From: Mycolicibacterium aromaticivorans JS19b1 = JCM 16368
GTDB lineage: Bacteria; Actinomycetota; Actinomycetes; Mycobacteriales; Mycobacteriaceae
Direction: 5' to 3'
NCBI RefSeq assembly: GCF_000559085.1
Contig: NZ_JALN02000001.1
Location: forward strand, 1,922,001-1,986,000
DNA length: 64,000 bases
The notes beneath the pieces are model-generated. The model was not told the DNA's origin, did no database searches, and was given only the letters and a program-made list of their open reading frames with translations. This document shows, piece by piece, positions 46,517 through 54,693 of this stretch; position 1 is the first letter of the stretch; every line of letters starts with the position of its first letter. The translations under genes were made by a program, and so were the position numbers.

Positions 46517-48078
46517 TGGCCGCATTCGACTACGTCGTCATCGGCGCCGGGTCGGCGGGCTGTGCGGTGGCCGCGCGCCTCGCCGAAGGAAGCGCACGCG
46601 TCCTGCTGCTGGAGGCGGGCGGTTCGGACCGGCGCCTGACGGTGCGGGCGCCGCTGGCCTTCGCCGCGCAAATGGGCGGGCCGACCGACTGGGACTACCG
46701 CACTGCACCGGAACCCGCGTGCGACGGCCGGGTCATCCCTCAGCCCCGGGGTCGCGTGCTCGGCGGAACCAGCTCGATGAACGCGATGGTGTGGATCCGC
46801 GGCACCCGCCTCGACTACGACGGCTGGGACCTGCCCGGCTGGGCGTGGTCCGATGTCGAACCGGTGTTCCGCCGTATCGAGTCGCACTATCTGGGCGGCC
46901 CGTCGCACGGGACCGCCGGCCCGGTCCGGATCACCCGGCTGGCGGAGCCCGACGTGACCTCCATTCGATGGCTGGATGCCGCCCGCGCCGCCGGTGTCAG
47001 CGACAACGAGGACATTGGCGGACCTGATCTGGACGGGTCGTCGATTGCGCCGGTGACGGTCTGGAAAGGGCAGCGCTGGAACACCGCTCGCGCGTATCTG
47101 CCTGCGGCGCGCCGGCGCTCGAATGTCAGCGTGGTGACAGGGGCGCTGGTGCACCGGCTGGTGCTCCGCGACGGACGCGCGGTGGCCGTGGAGTACGAAC
47201 GCAAGGGGCGGCGGCATATCGTCTCCGCCGGCCGCGAGATCGTCCTGTCGGCCGGGGCGTACGGTACGCCACAGCTGTTGCAGCTCTCCGGCATCGGCGC
47301 GGCCGACCACCTCAGCGCGGCGGGCATCACGCCATTGGTCGAGAGCCCCAGGGTGGGCACCAACCTCACCGATCATCCGGCCGCCGCGATGAGCTGGGAC
47401 GTACAGCCCGGCTTCGTCGGCCTGTCGGACGCTCAGAAGCCACAGTGGTTGCTGCGCTGGTTGTTTCGGCGTACCGGGAAACTCACCAGCAATGCGATGG
47501 AGGCGATCGCGCAGGTTCGGTCCCAGCCCGACCTGCCTGCCCCCGATTTCCAGCTGATCCACTCGCCCAGCTACGTCAATCTGATCGCGATGGAGCAAGA
47601 GCTTCGCCGTGCCTCGTCGGTGCTGCAGTCCTACTGGACTCCGAGAAGCCGGGGCACCGTGCTGGTGCAGTCCGCCGATCCGCATGTGCCGCCGAAGATT
47701 CGGCTCAACACATTGGCCCACCCCGACGACGTCCAGGCGTTCACCCGCATCGTGCGGCGCACCCGGGAGATCGTCGCCACCGAGCCGTTCGCCTCGGTGA
47801 TCACCACCGAACTACACCCCGGCCCGGACGTCGTCACCGACGCCCAGATCGAGGCGTGGCTGCGTAGTTCGGTCGCCACCACCGGGCACCCGGCCTGCTC
47901 GGCGGCGATGGGCATCGACGCGGGCAGCGTATTGGACGAGAATCTGAAAGTGCGCGGCGTCACCGGCCTGCGGGTGGCCGACGCGTCGGTGTTCCCGTGT
48001 ATACCCCGGGCCAACACCAACGCCCCGTCGATCCTGGTCGGTGAGCGGTGCGCCGACTTCATCAAGGCGGACCTGTGA
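46516..48078 (+). CDS. GMC-family FAD oxidoreductase
   Basis: This 520-residue flavoenzyme has the FAD motif GAGSAG (10-15), the GMC signature GRVLGGTSSMNAMVWIRG and the second signature LSAGAYGTPQLLQLSGIG. The catalytic His lies in TTGHPACSAAMG and the C-terminal Asn in NTNAPSILVGERC. GMC enzymes oxidise alcohols, so it may act on a hydroxylated product of the oxygenase. The GTG start overlaps the ferredoxin stop (TAGTG). Confidence 0.9.
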   Translation: MAAFDYVVIGAGSAGCAVAARLAEGSARVLLLEAGGSDRRLTVRAPLAFAAQMGGPTDWDYRTAPEPACDGRVIPQPRGRVLGGTSSMNAMVWIRGTRLDYDGWDLPGWAWSDVEPVFRRIESHYLGGPSHGTAGPVRITRLAEPDVTSIRWLDAARAAGVSDNEDIGGPDLDGSSIAPVTVWKGQRWNTARAYLPAARRRSNVSVVTGALVHRLVLRDGRAVAVEYERKGRRHIVSAGREIVLSAGAYGTPQLLQLSGIGAADHLSAAGITPLVESPRVGTNLTDHPAAAMSWDVQPGFVGLSDAQKPQWLLRWLFRRTGKLTSNAMEAIAQVRSQPDLPAPDFQLIHSPSYVNLIAMEQELRRASSVLQSYWTPRSRGTVLVQSADPHVPPKIRLNTLAHPDDVQAFTRIVRRTREIVATEPFASVITTELHPGPDVVTDAQIEAWLRSSVATTGHPACSAAMGIDAGSVLDENLKVRGVTGLRVADASVFPCIPRANTNAPSILVGERCADFIKADL

Positions 48079-48379
48079 CCGTCTTTGATGCGCATTTCCA
48101 CATCATCGATCCCCGGTTTCCGCTGGTGCCCAACAACGGCTACCTGCCCGCGAAGTTCACCGTCGACGACTACCGCGAGCGTGTCGACCCGCTCGACGCC
48201 ACCGGTGGCGCCTGGTGAAGGCCACCGGCTTCGGCCGGATCGGCGTCAGCGGCCTGCCATCCACCCGAGCGGCAATTCCATTCCAGGACAGCGATATCGA
48301 GCGGATCGCCGATGCCGTCGGCGCCGACCACGTCGATACGGTGCTGGCGACGAATGCGCGAGACCTCTACCGGCTGTGA
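48075..48379 (+). pseudogene. amidohydrolase remnant with internal deletion
   Basis: The N-terminal piece (48075-48218, 47 codons) begins VTVFDAHFHIIDPRFPLVPNN, the metal-binding start of an amidohydrolase-2 (PF04909) enzyme, and hits TGA after TGGAW. The C-terminal piece (48215-48379, 54 codons) in another frame ends in DTVLATNARDLYRL, the usual end of that family. About 200 central codons are missing, so the gene is broken by deletion and frameshift. Its start overlaps the GMC stop by 4 nt, so it was the last gene of the operon. It overlaps the TetR 3' end. Confidence 0.8.
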
Positions 48380-49020
48380 CCGAACAGCTGGCCCCGTAGC
48401 AGTTTTTTGAGCGCGGCCACCGTCGCGTGGTACTCCTCGGGCGGCGGTGCGCTGGCGGCATATTCGTTGAGACCCCGGAAGATCATGTACACCGCGTTCG
48501 CCGCGCTTTCCACGTCGACGCCGCGGCCCAGCATCTTCTCCCGAGCGCCCTGGGAGAGAATGTCTCGGATCAGGTTGCGCAGCGCGACGAATCGGGTGTC
48601 GCTGTTCTCAGCGAGGTGCAGGTGTTGCGGGCTCTCGGCGCGGATGGCCCGGTCGAAGGCGACGGCAAGCGGGTAGTCCTGCATCACCCGCACGCTCTCG
48701 TCCAGCACCGCCATCAATTTGTCGATCGCCGCGGTATAGTCTTGGGCGGCCTGCTCCAGGCGGGGTACGGCGATGGTCGCGACCTCGTCGAAGGTGGCCT
48801 TGACGAGTTCAGCCTTGTTCGGGAAGTAGTGGTAGAGACTGCCGCTGGTCATGTTCGCCTCGCGGGCGATCTCGCGGATCGTCGTACGCGAGTAGCCGAC
48901 GGCCGCGACGCAGCGCATGGTCGCCTCGAGGATGCGCTGCCTCGTCTCCTCGCTGTTGGCGCCCACCGGCCGGCCGAGGAGCGAGGAATTGGCCGACGCT
49001 GCACCTTTGGGTTTCGCCAT
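48367..49020 (-). CDS. TetR-family transcriptional regulator
   Basis: The 217-residue repressor has an N-terminal basic tail (MAKPKGAASANSS), then a helix-turn-helix (about 47-66: TTIREIAREANMTSGSLYHY) and a ligand domain. It is divergent from the mycofactocin-type SDR and probably controls it and perhaps the Rieske operon. A palindrome CTCAC-AGTC-GTGAG (49036-49049) lies between the two genes. Confidence 0.87.
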   Translation of the reverse strand: MAKPKGAASANSSLLGRPVGANSEETRQRILEATMRCVAAVGYSRTTIREIAREANMTSGSLYHYFPNKAELVKATFDEVATIAVPRLEQAAQDYTAAIDKLMAVLDESVRVMQDYPLAVAFDRAIRAESPQHLHLAENSDTRFVALRNLIRDILSQGAREKMLGRGVDVESAANAVYMIFRGLNEYAASAPPPEEYHATVAALKKLLRGQLFGHSR

Positions 49021-49035
49021 CGCTTCCAGAAGCTT

Positions 49036-49064
49036 CTCACAGTCGTGAGGCGATCCGTTAGAGT
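49036..49064. promoter_or_regulatory. operator and promoter between TetR and SDR genes
   Basis: CTCAC (49036-49040) and GTGAG (49045-49049) form a perfect 5-bp inverted repeat with a 4-bp centre. TAGAGT (49059-49064) lies 7 nt before the SDR GTG at 49072, so the SDR mRNA is probably leaderless and repressible by the adjacent TetR protein. Confidence 0.5.
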
Positions 49065-49071
49065 CCGCGTC

Positions 49072-49893
49072 GTGGCAGACCTCATCGACACCGTCGCAGT
49101 AGTCACCGGTGCAGCCCGCGGCCAGGGCCGCAGTCATGCCGTCGCGCTGGCCGCCGAGGGCGCCGACATCATCGCGATCGACCGCTGCGCAGATATCGAC
49201 TCGATCCCCTATCCGCTGGCCACCAAGGACGATCTCGACGAGACCGTCCGCCTCGTCGAGGCCCAGGGCCGACGCATCGTCCCGGTCGTCGCCGACGTGC
49301 GCGACCTCGACGCCGTGGCGGCCGGGGTACGCAGTGGTGTGGACGCGCTCGGGGAGATCGACATTGTGGTGGCCAACGCCGGGGTGGTCGCGATCGGCCG
49401 CAAGGATCCGCTGGACACCGAGGTGTACCGCGACATCGTCGAAACCAACCTCAACGGGGTGTGGCACACCATCGTTGCAACCGTGCCCTCGATCATCCGT
49501 AAGGGCCGCGGCGGCTCGATCATCCTGACGAGCTCGGCGCAGGGCCTGGTCGGTAAGGGCGGCGACGGCAGCGCGGCGATGTTCGCCTATGCCGCGGCCA
49601 AGCATGGCGTCGTCGGACTGATGCGCTCCGCAGCCAACGCCTACGCCCAGAACAACATCCGGGTCAACACCGTCCACCCGAGCGGCGTCGGCACCCCGAT
49701 GATCCTCAACGACCACACGCTCAAGACGTTCCAGGAGAACCCCAACGGCGCCGCGCTGTCGGCCAACCTGTTGCCGGTCCCGTTCGTTGATGCCCAGGAC
49801 GTCACCAATGCGGTCGTCTTCCTGGCCGGACCCAAAGCCCGCTACATCACCGGCGTCGCGCTACCGGTCGATGCCGGTCACGCGGTGATGTGA
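49072..49893 (+). CDS. mycofactocin-type short-chain dehydrogenase
   Basis: The 273-residue SDR has the cofactor motif TGAARGQGRSHA and the insertion IDRCADIDSIPYPLATKDDLDETV, both diagnostic of the mycofactocin-dependent SDR subfamily, which keep a non-exchangeable NAD. The active site is YAAAKHG. It may oxidise an alcohol intermediate of the island pathway, with electrons leaving through mycofactocin. The biosynthesis genes are not in the window. Confidence 0.87.
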   Translation: MADLIDTVAVVTGAARGQGRSHAVALAAEGADIIAIDRCADIDSIPYPLATKDDLDETVRLVEAQGRRIVPVVADVRDLDAVAAGVRSGVDALGEIDIVVANAGVVAIGRKDPLDTEVYRDIVETNLNGVWHTIVATVPSIIRKGRGGSIILTSSAQGLVGKGGDGSAAMFAYAAAKHGVVGLMRSAANAYAQNNIRVNTVHPSGVGTPMILNDHTLKTFQENPNGAALSANLLPVPFVDAQDVTNAVVFLAGPKARYITGVALPVDAGHAVM

Positions 49894-50802
49894 CCGGAGG
49901 AAGAGCAGCCCGGCCGCGGTCAGAACGACCCACGCGGCCAACGCGACCCAGAAGAACACCAGCGAGATGGTGTGCAGTCCGCGCCACCCCATCTCGGCGG
50001 CCATCGCGAACGTCGCCGCCGAGTACATGCCCAGCGGGAACACCATCGCCCACCACACACCCCGGAACCCCGACGCGCCGGGAAGATTGAAGCGGCGGAT
50101 CGCGAAGTAGACCAACACCGGAATCCACAATGTCGCAAGCACCCAGGTGACCACGGTGATCGTCACGACCGCGTCGGAGGTCCAGATGCGGTGAATCCGA
50201 TCGCCGGCGAGGGTAGCGATCGCCAGGCCGCCCATCAGGATCCAGCCGTCGGGTTCGAAGCCGCCCGGGTCCAGCCGTTCGTGAAAGGCCCGCCAGAGGA
50301 TCAGCGCCGTCATCGCGGCGTACGCCACCAGCGCCAGCACCCAGAACACCAGCGCACCGACAAGCCACTGCAGATCCGCGGACAGGATGGCCAGCCCCGA
50401 GGTGGCCACACTGGCCAGCTCCCACGCGCCATGCGAACGGTCGCGCAACCCGATCCAGCGGATCCGCCACATCCGCCGGATGACCAGCGGCGTCAGCGTG
50501 AGCCAGAACTGCACTGCCAGGCCGGCCAGGATCCACAGCACAGCGCGGTATTCGGCCAGGCGCGTGCCCAGCACCGCGCACGCCGCGACGTAGGTGAACA
50601 ACCGCAGCAGCACGTCGGGGTCGCCGAAATCCGGCGCCGACCGCCGCCAACTGAGCCCGCACACGACGACGAGCACCGGCAACACAACCGCGGCGATCAC
50701 GACCAGCACCGTGCTGATCCCGCGATATCCGTGGTCGGCGGCAGCTATCGACACGATGCCGGTGGCCATCACCGCCGCGAACACGTCGGGCGGTGGGCGC
50801 AT
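49861..50802 (-). CDS. TDT-family (TehA-like) membrane transporter
   Basis: The 313-residue protein has about ten transmembrane helices and starts MRPPPDVFAAVMATGIVSIAA, the typical TDT family (tellurite-resistance/dicarboxylate transporter, SLAC-like) opening. Its cargo is unknown. ATG at 50802 is directly after the P450 stop; a TTG at 50811 is the alternative. The 3' end overlaps the end of the SDR gene by 33 bp in the antiparallel direction. Confidence 0.83.
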   Translation of the reverse strand: MRPPPDVFAAVMATGIVSIAAADHGYRGISTVLVVIAAVVLPVLVVVCGLSWRRSAPDFGDPDVLLRLFTYVAACAVLGTRLAEYRAVLWILAGLAVQFWLTLTPLVIRRMWRIRWIGLRDRSHGAWELASVATSGLAILSADLQWLVGALVFWVLALVAYAAMTALILWRAFHERLDPGGFEPDGWILMGGLAIATLAGDRIHRIWTSDAVVTITVVTWVLATLWIPVLVYFAIRRFNLPGASGFRGVWWAMVFPLGMYSAATFAMAAEMGWRGLHTISLVFFWVALAAWVVLTAAGLLFLRSHHRVTGIDR

Positions 50803-50803
50803 G

Positions 50804-52030
50804 TCAGCCAAGCTCGACGAAGAGGTGCCGAATGCCGGTGTGCCGGTTGCTTCGGGCCCATTCGACCGGCTTGACCACCTCGATGTCCTGGAAGCGGTTC
50901 AGCAGTTCCTCGTAGAGCACGCGCAGCTCCAGTCGGGCCAGGTTGGCGCCGAGGCAATAGTGCACGCCCTGACCGAACCCCAAGTGCGGGTTGCGCTTAC
51001 GGCCCACATCGAAGGAGTCGGGGTCGTCGAACACGGAGCGGTCGCGGTTGGCCGAACCCTCCCACACCAGCACCTTGTCGCCGGCCCGGATCGGGCATCC
51101 GCCGAGCTCGGTGTCCCGGGTCGCGGTGCGTCGCTTGGACGGTGACGGCGAGGTCCACCGAACGATCTCCTCCACCGCGGTCGGCAACAGCGTGGGGTCC
51201 GCCCGCAGCCGCATGCGCTGATCGGGGTGCTGAGCCAACGCCAGCAGGCCGCCTGCGACCGCGTTACGGGTGGTCTCCGCACCCGCGCTGAACAACAGGT
51301 TGAAGAACAGGTAGAGCTCAATGTCACTGAGCGACGGCGCATCCGGATCGTCGACGGTGGCGTTGGCCACCACCGAAAGCATGTCGTCACCGGGTTCGGC
51401 GCGCTTCTTCGCGATCAACTCGGAGCCGTAGGCATAGATCCGCGATCCTGCCTCCTCGATCGACATGGTGCCGATCTCACCCTTGCGAGAATCCCCGAAG
51501 TCGAAGCTCGGTTCGATGGCCCGGAACAACCAATGTCGTTCGCTCTCCGGCACTCCCAGCAGAATGCAGATCATCTGCATGGGCAACTCGGCGGCCACCT
51601 CGACCAGGAAATCGAAGGGCACCCCGGGCTGAACAGCATCCAGCAGCACGCGGGTGCGCTGCCGCAGGTCGTCTTCGACCCGGCCGATCATCCGCGGGGT
51701 CAGGCCCGAGCTCACCAGGCGTCTGATCCGGGTGTGGCGCGGGTCGTCCATCATGTTGAGCACTTGACCGGCGATCGACAGATCCTGCAGGAGCGTGCCA
51801 CCGAACGGACGGTCACCGCCGGTCACCGACGAGTAGGCGTCCTGATCTCGCAGCACGGCAAGGGTTTCCGGATGGGTGGCCACCGACCAGAACCCTTCGC
51901 CGTCCGGCGTGTTGTCGGTCGGCGAATGCCAGTACACCGGCGCGTCGCGGCGATGGATCGCGAACAGGTGGTGCGGGAAGCCCCCGGCGAAGTTGTCGAG
52001 GTCGGTGAAGTCGATGTCGCGCAGCAACAT
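50804..52030 (-). CDS. cyp126: cytochrome P450 CYP126
   Basis: The 408-residue P450 is close to M. tuberculosis Rv0778. The heme-thiolate loop [10 protein letters not shown] has Cys359; the I-helix is SAGAETTRN and the ExxR helix is EEIVRWTSP. It is placed next to purB exactly as in M. tuberculosis. The physiological substrate is unsettled. The TDT gene follows with 1 bp between stop and ATG. Confidence 0.92.
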   Translation of the reverse strand: MLLRDIDFTDLDNFAGGFPHHLFAIHRRDAPVYWHSPTDNTPDGEGFWSVATHPETLAVLRDQDAYSSVTGGDRPFGGTLLQDLSIAGQVLNMMDDPRHTRIRRLVSSGLTPRMIGRVEDDLRQRTRVLLDAVQPGVPFDFLVEVAAELPMQMICILLGVPESERHWLFRAIEPSFDFGDSRKGEIGTMSIEEAGSRIYAYGSELIAKKRAEPGDDMLSVVANATVDDPDAPSLSDIELYLFFNLLFSAGAETTRNAVAGGLLALAQHPDQRMRLRADPTLLPTAVEEIVRWTSPSPSKRRTATRDTELGGCPIRAGDKVLVWEGSANRDRSVFDDPDSFDVGRKRNPHLGFGQGVHYCLGANLARLELRVLYEELLNRFQDIEVVKPVEWARSNRHTGIRHLFVELG

Positions 52031-52034
52031 TGGA

Positions 52035-53453
52035 CTACAGGATCGCGCCGGGCGTGTACTTGGCCGCGTCGGGATAGTCACTGACAACGCGGTCCACCGC
52101 GACGATAACCTGGTCGACCTGACTTCCCGCGGCCCCGGTGAACGCCGCCTTGTCGGCCAGCGCGGCGTCCAGCGCCGCCCGGTCCAGCGGCAGCCGCTCG
52201 TCGGCAGCCAACCGATCCAGCAGGTCGGGTTCGGCGCCCTTCTCCCGCATCGCGAGCGCGACGGCCACCGCGTGTTCCTTGATGACCTCGTGCGCGGTCT
52301 CGCGGCCCACACCGGCCCGCACCGCCGCGATCAGCACCTTGGTGGTGGCCAGGAACGGCAGGTAGCGATCCAGTTCCCGCTGGATCACCGCGGGATAGGC
52401 GCCGAACTCGTCGAGCACCGTCAGGAACGTCTCGATCTGCCCGTCGACGGCGAAGAACGCGTCCGGCAGCGCCACCCGGCGCACCACCGAGCAGAAGACG
52501 TCGCCCTCATTCCATTGCGCGCCAGCCAATTCCGCGGCCATCGACGCGTAGCCGCGCAGCACCACCTGCAGTCCGTTGACCCGCTCACAGCTGCGGGTGT
52601 TCATCTTGTGCGGCATCGCCGACGAGCCGACCTGTCCCGGCGCGAAGCCCTCGGTGACAAGCTCGTGGCCCGCCATCAGCCGGACGGTGTGCGCGAACGA
52701 CGACGGGCCGGCACCAAGCTGAACCAGCGCCGAGACCACGTCGTGGTCCAGCGACCGCGGGTAGACCTGGCCGACGCTGGTGAAGACAGCGTTGAAGCCC
52801 AGGAATTCGGCGACCCGGCGTTCCAGTTCGGCCAGCCGGACGGCGTCACCGTCGAACAGGTCGAGCATGTCCTGAGCGGTGCCCATCGGGCCCTTGATGC
52901 CGCGCAGCGGATAGCGGTCGATCAGCCCACGGATCCGCTCCAGAGCGATCAGGGTCTCCTCCGCGGCCGACGCGAACCGCTTGCCCAGTGTGGTGGCCTG
53001 GGCGGCGACGTTGTGGCTGCGCCCGGCCATCACGACGTCGCGGTAGAGCACCGCGCGCTCGGCCAGGCGTGCCACCACGGCCACCCCGTGGGCATGCACG
53101 AGTTCCAGCGAGCGGCGGATCTGCAGCTGCTCGACGTTCTCGGTGAGGTCGCGGCTGGTCATGCCTTTGTGCACGTGCTCGTGTCCGGCCAAGGCATTGA
53201 ATTCCTCGATGCGGGCCTTGACGTCGTGGCGGGTGACCCGTTCGCGCGCGGCGATCGACGCGAGGTCGACCTGATCGAGCACCCGCTCGTAGTCCTCGAC
53301 CACACGAGAGGGCACATCGACGCCGAGTTCGGACTGCGCGCGCAGCACCGCCAGCCACAGCCGGCGCTCGGCGACGATCTTGGCTTCAGGCGACCAGATC
53401 GCGACCATGTCCGCGCTGGCGTAGCGGCCGGCCAGCACATTGGGGATTGTCAC
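52035..53453 (-). CDS. purB: adenylosuccinate lyase PurB
   Basis: The 472-residue lyase splits SAICAR and adenylosuccinate in purine synthesis. Signature [14 protein letters not shown], plus [10 protein letters not shown] and the fumarase-type core. GTG at 53453 is used; TAAGCT (53467-53462) lies 8 nt upstream, so it may be leaderless. The cyp126 gene follows in the same direction after 4 bp. Confidence 0.95.
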   Translation of the reverse strand: MTIPNVLAGRYASADMVAIWSPEAKIVAERRLWLAVLRAQSELGVDVPSRVVEDYERVLDQVDLASIAARERVTRHDVKARIEEFNALAGHEHVHKGMTSRDLTENVEQLQIRRSLELVHAHGVAVVARLAERAVLYRDVVMAGRSHNVAAQATTLGKRFASAAEETLIALERIRGLIDRYPLRGIKGPMGTAQDMLDLFDGDAVRLAELERRVAEFLGFNAVFTSVGQVYPRSLDHDVVSALVQLGAGPSSFAHTVRLMAGHELVTEGFAPGQVGSSAMPHKMNTRSCERVNGLQVVLRGYASMAAELAGAQWNEGDVFCSVVRRVALPDAFFAVDGQIETFLTVLDEFGAYPAVIQRELDRYLPFLATTKVLIAAVRAGVGRETAHEVIKEHAVAVALAMREKGAEPDLLDRLAADERLPLDRAALDAALADKAAFTGAAGSQVDQVIVAVDRVVSDYPDAAKYTPGAIL

Positions 53454-53461
53454 AATCCGAC

Positions 53462-53467
53462 AGCTTA
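53462..53467 (-). promoter_or_regulatory. -10 element for purB
   Basis: TAAGCT on the minus strand is 8 nt before the purB GTG. The upstream flank is shared with the divergent relZ-like gene, 40 bp away. Confidence 0.4.
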
Positions 53468-53585
53468 CGGCCCTGGTACGGCAAGGTAGACGGATGCACT
53501 TTGTCGGCCTGGATCTGGCCTGGGGTGAACGCAAGCCGACCGGCATCGCCGCACTCGACGACGACGGACGGCTCGTTCATATCGC

Positions 53586-54692
53586 TAGTGTCGTGCGTCA
53601 TTAATTAGTTTACAGTGTGGGATGATGGTGTATGCCGTCATCCGGGTTGGTGATCAGTCCTGAGGATCGTGTGACGTTGGAGTCGTGGACGCGGTCCTCG
53701 ACGGTGTCTGCCGGCCATGTCGAGCGGGCACGGATCGTGTTGGCGGTGGCCGATGGCGCGGGTACCTCGGGTGCGGCGCGGCAGGTGGGGGTGTCGCGGC
53801 CGACGGTGATCAAGTGGCGGGATCGGTTCGCCGCGTTCGGGATTGACGGGCTTGCCGATGAGCCGCGTAGTGGGCGGCCCAAGACTGTCGATGATGCAGC
53901 GATCTTGGCGGCCACGTTGGAGCCGCCGCCGGAGTCGTTGGCGGTGACGCACTGGTCGAGTCGGCTGCTCGGTAAACACCTCGGGGTCGGGGATGCGACG
54001 GTGGCCCGAGCGTGGCGCCGCTATGGGGTCAAGCCGTGGCGGCGGGAGACGTTCAAGTTCTCCACCGACCCGGAGTTGGAGGCCAAGGTCCGCGATGTCA
54101 TCGGGCTGTATCTGAAACCGCCGGCCAAGGCGATCGTGTTGTGCGTGGACGAAAAGTCCCAGATTCAGGCGCTCAACCGCACCCAGCCGATCCTGCCGCT
54201 GCGCCCGGGGCTGCCGGAGAGGGCGACCCACGACTACCAGCGCAACGGCACGACCACCTTGTTCGCCGCGCTGGAGATCGCGACCGGCAAGGTGACCGAC
54301 CGCTGTTATGAACGCCACGGCAAGGCTGAGTTCCTGGACTTCCTCAAGGCCGTCGCGCGGGCCTACCCGCGGCGCAGGCTGCATGTGGTCTGCGACAACT
54401 ACCACACCCACAAACACGCTGACGTCAATGTGTGGCTGGTCAAGAACCCGCGGGTGACACTGCATTTCACCCCGACATCAGGGTCCTGGTTGAACATGGT
54501 CGAGGTGTTTTTCTCGATCATCACCCGCCAGGCGATCCGGCGCGGATCCTTCGACAGCGTCAAAGAACTCGTCGCGGCCATCAGCGCCTTCATCGATGGC
54601 TGGAACCAACGCTGCCACCCATTCGTATGGACCAAAACCGCAGACGAAATCTTGCCCCACACCCGTAAACCAAATTCAGACGCGACACACTA
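53586..54692 (+). mobile_element. IS630-family insertion sequence with TA duplication
   Basis: The element body is 53588-54690 (1103 bp), flanked by TA at 53586-53587 and 54691-54692, the duplicated target dinucleotide expected for IS630/Tc1 transposition. Terminal imperfect inverted repeats extend about 35 bp: left end starts GTGTCGTGCGTC and right end (minus strand) starts GTGTGTCGCGTC, with GTTTAC and GTGTGGG shared further in. The target is CTAG. One complete transposase frame fills it. Confidence 0.9.
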
Positions 54693-54693
54693 G
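53632..54693 (+). CDS. IS630-family DDE transposase
   Basis: The 353-residue transposase has an N-terminal helix-turn-helix (about 45-65: TSGAARQVGVSRPTVIKW) and a second HTH, then the DDE domain with Asp173 (CVDEKSQ), Asp255 (VCDNYHTH) and Glu291 (SWLNMVEVFF), i.e. a D-35-E spacing. It is full length and appears active. Its stop codon TAG (54691-54693) is made of the duplicated target TA plus the first flanking base. Confidence 0.93.
   Translation: MPSSGLVISPEDRVTLESWTRSSTVSAGHVERARIVLAVADGAGTSGAARQVGVSRPTVIKWRDRFAAFGIDGLADEPRSGRPKTVDDAAILAATLEPPPESLAVTHWSSRLLGKHLGVGDATVARAWRRYGVKPWRRETFKFSTDPELEAKVRDVIGLYLKPPAKAIVLCVDEKSQIQALNRTQPILPLRPGLPERATHDYQRNGTTTLFAALEIATGKVTDRCYERHGKAEFLDFLKAVARAYPRRRLHVVCDNYHTHKHADVNVWLVKNPRVTLHFTPTSGSWLNMVEVFFSIITRQAIRRGSFDSVKELVAAISAFIDGWNQRCHPFVWTKTADEILPHTRKPNSDATH

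Noticed and set aside
49036..49049. Same regulator for both island palindromes
   Set aside because: CTCAC/GTGAG and AGTAATCAATC/GATTGATTACT share no clear core, so I list them as separate sites.
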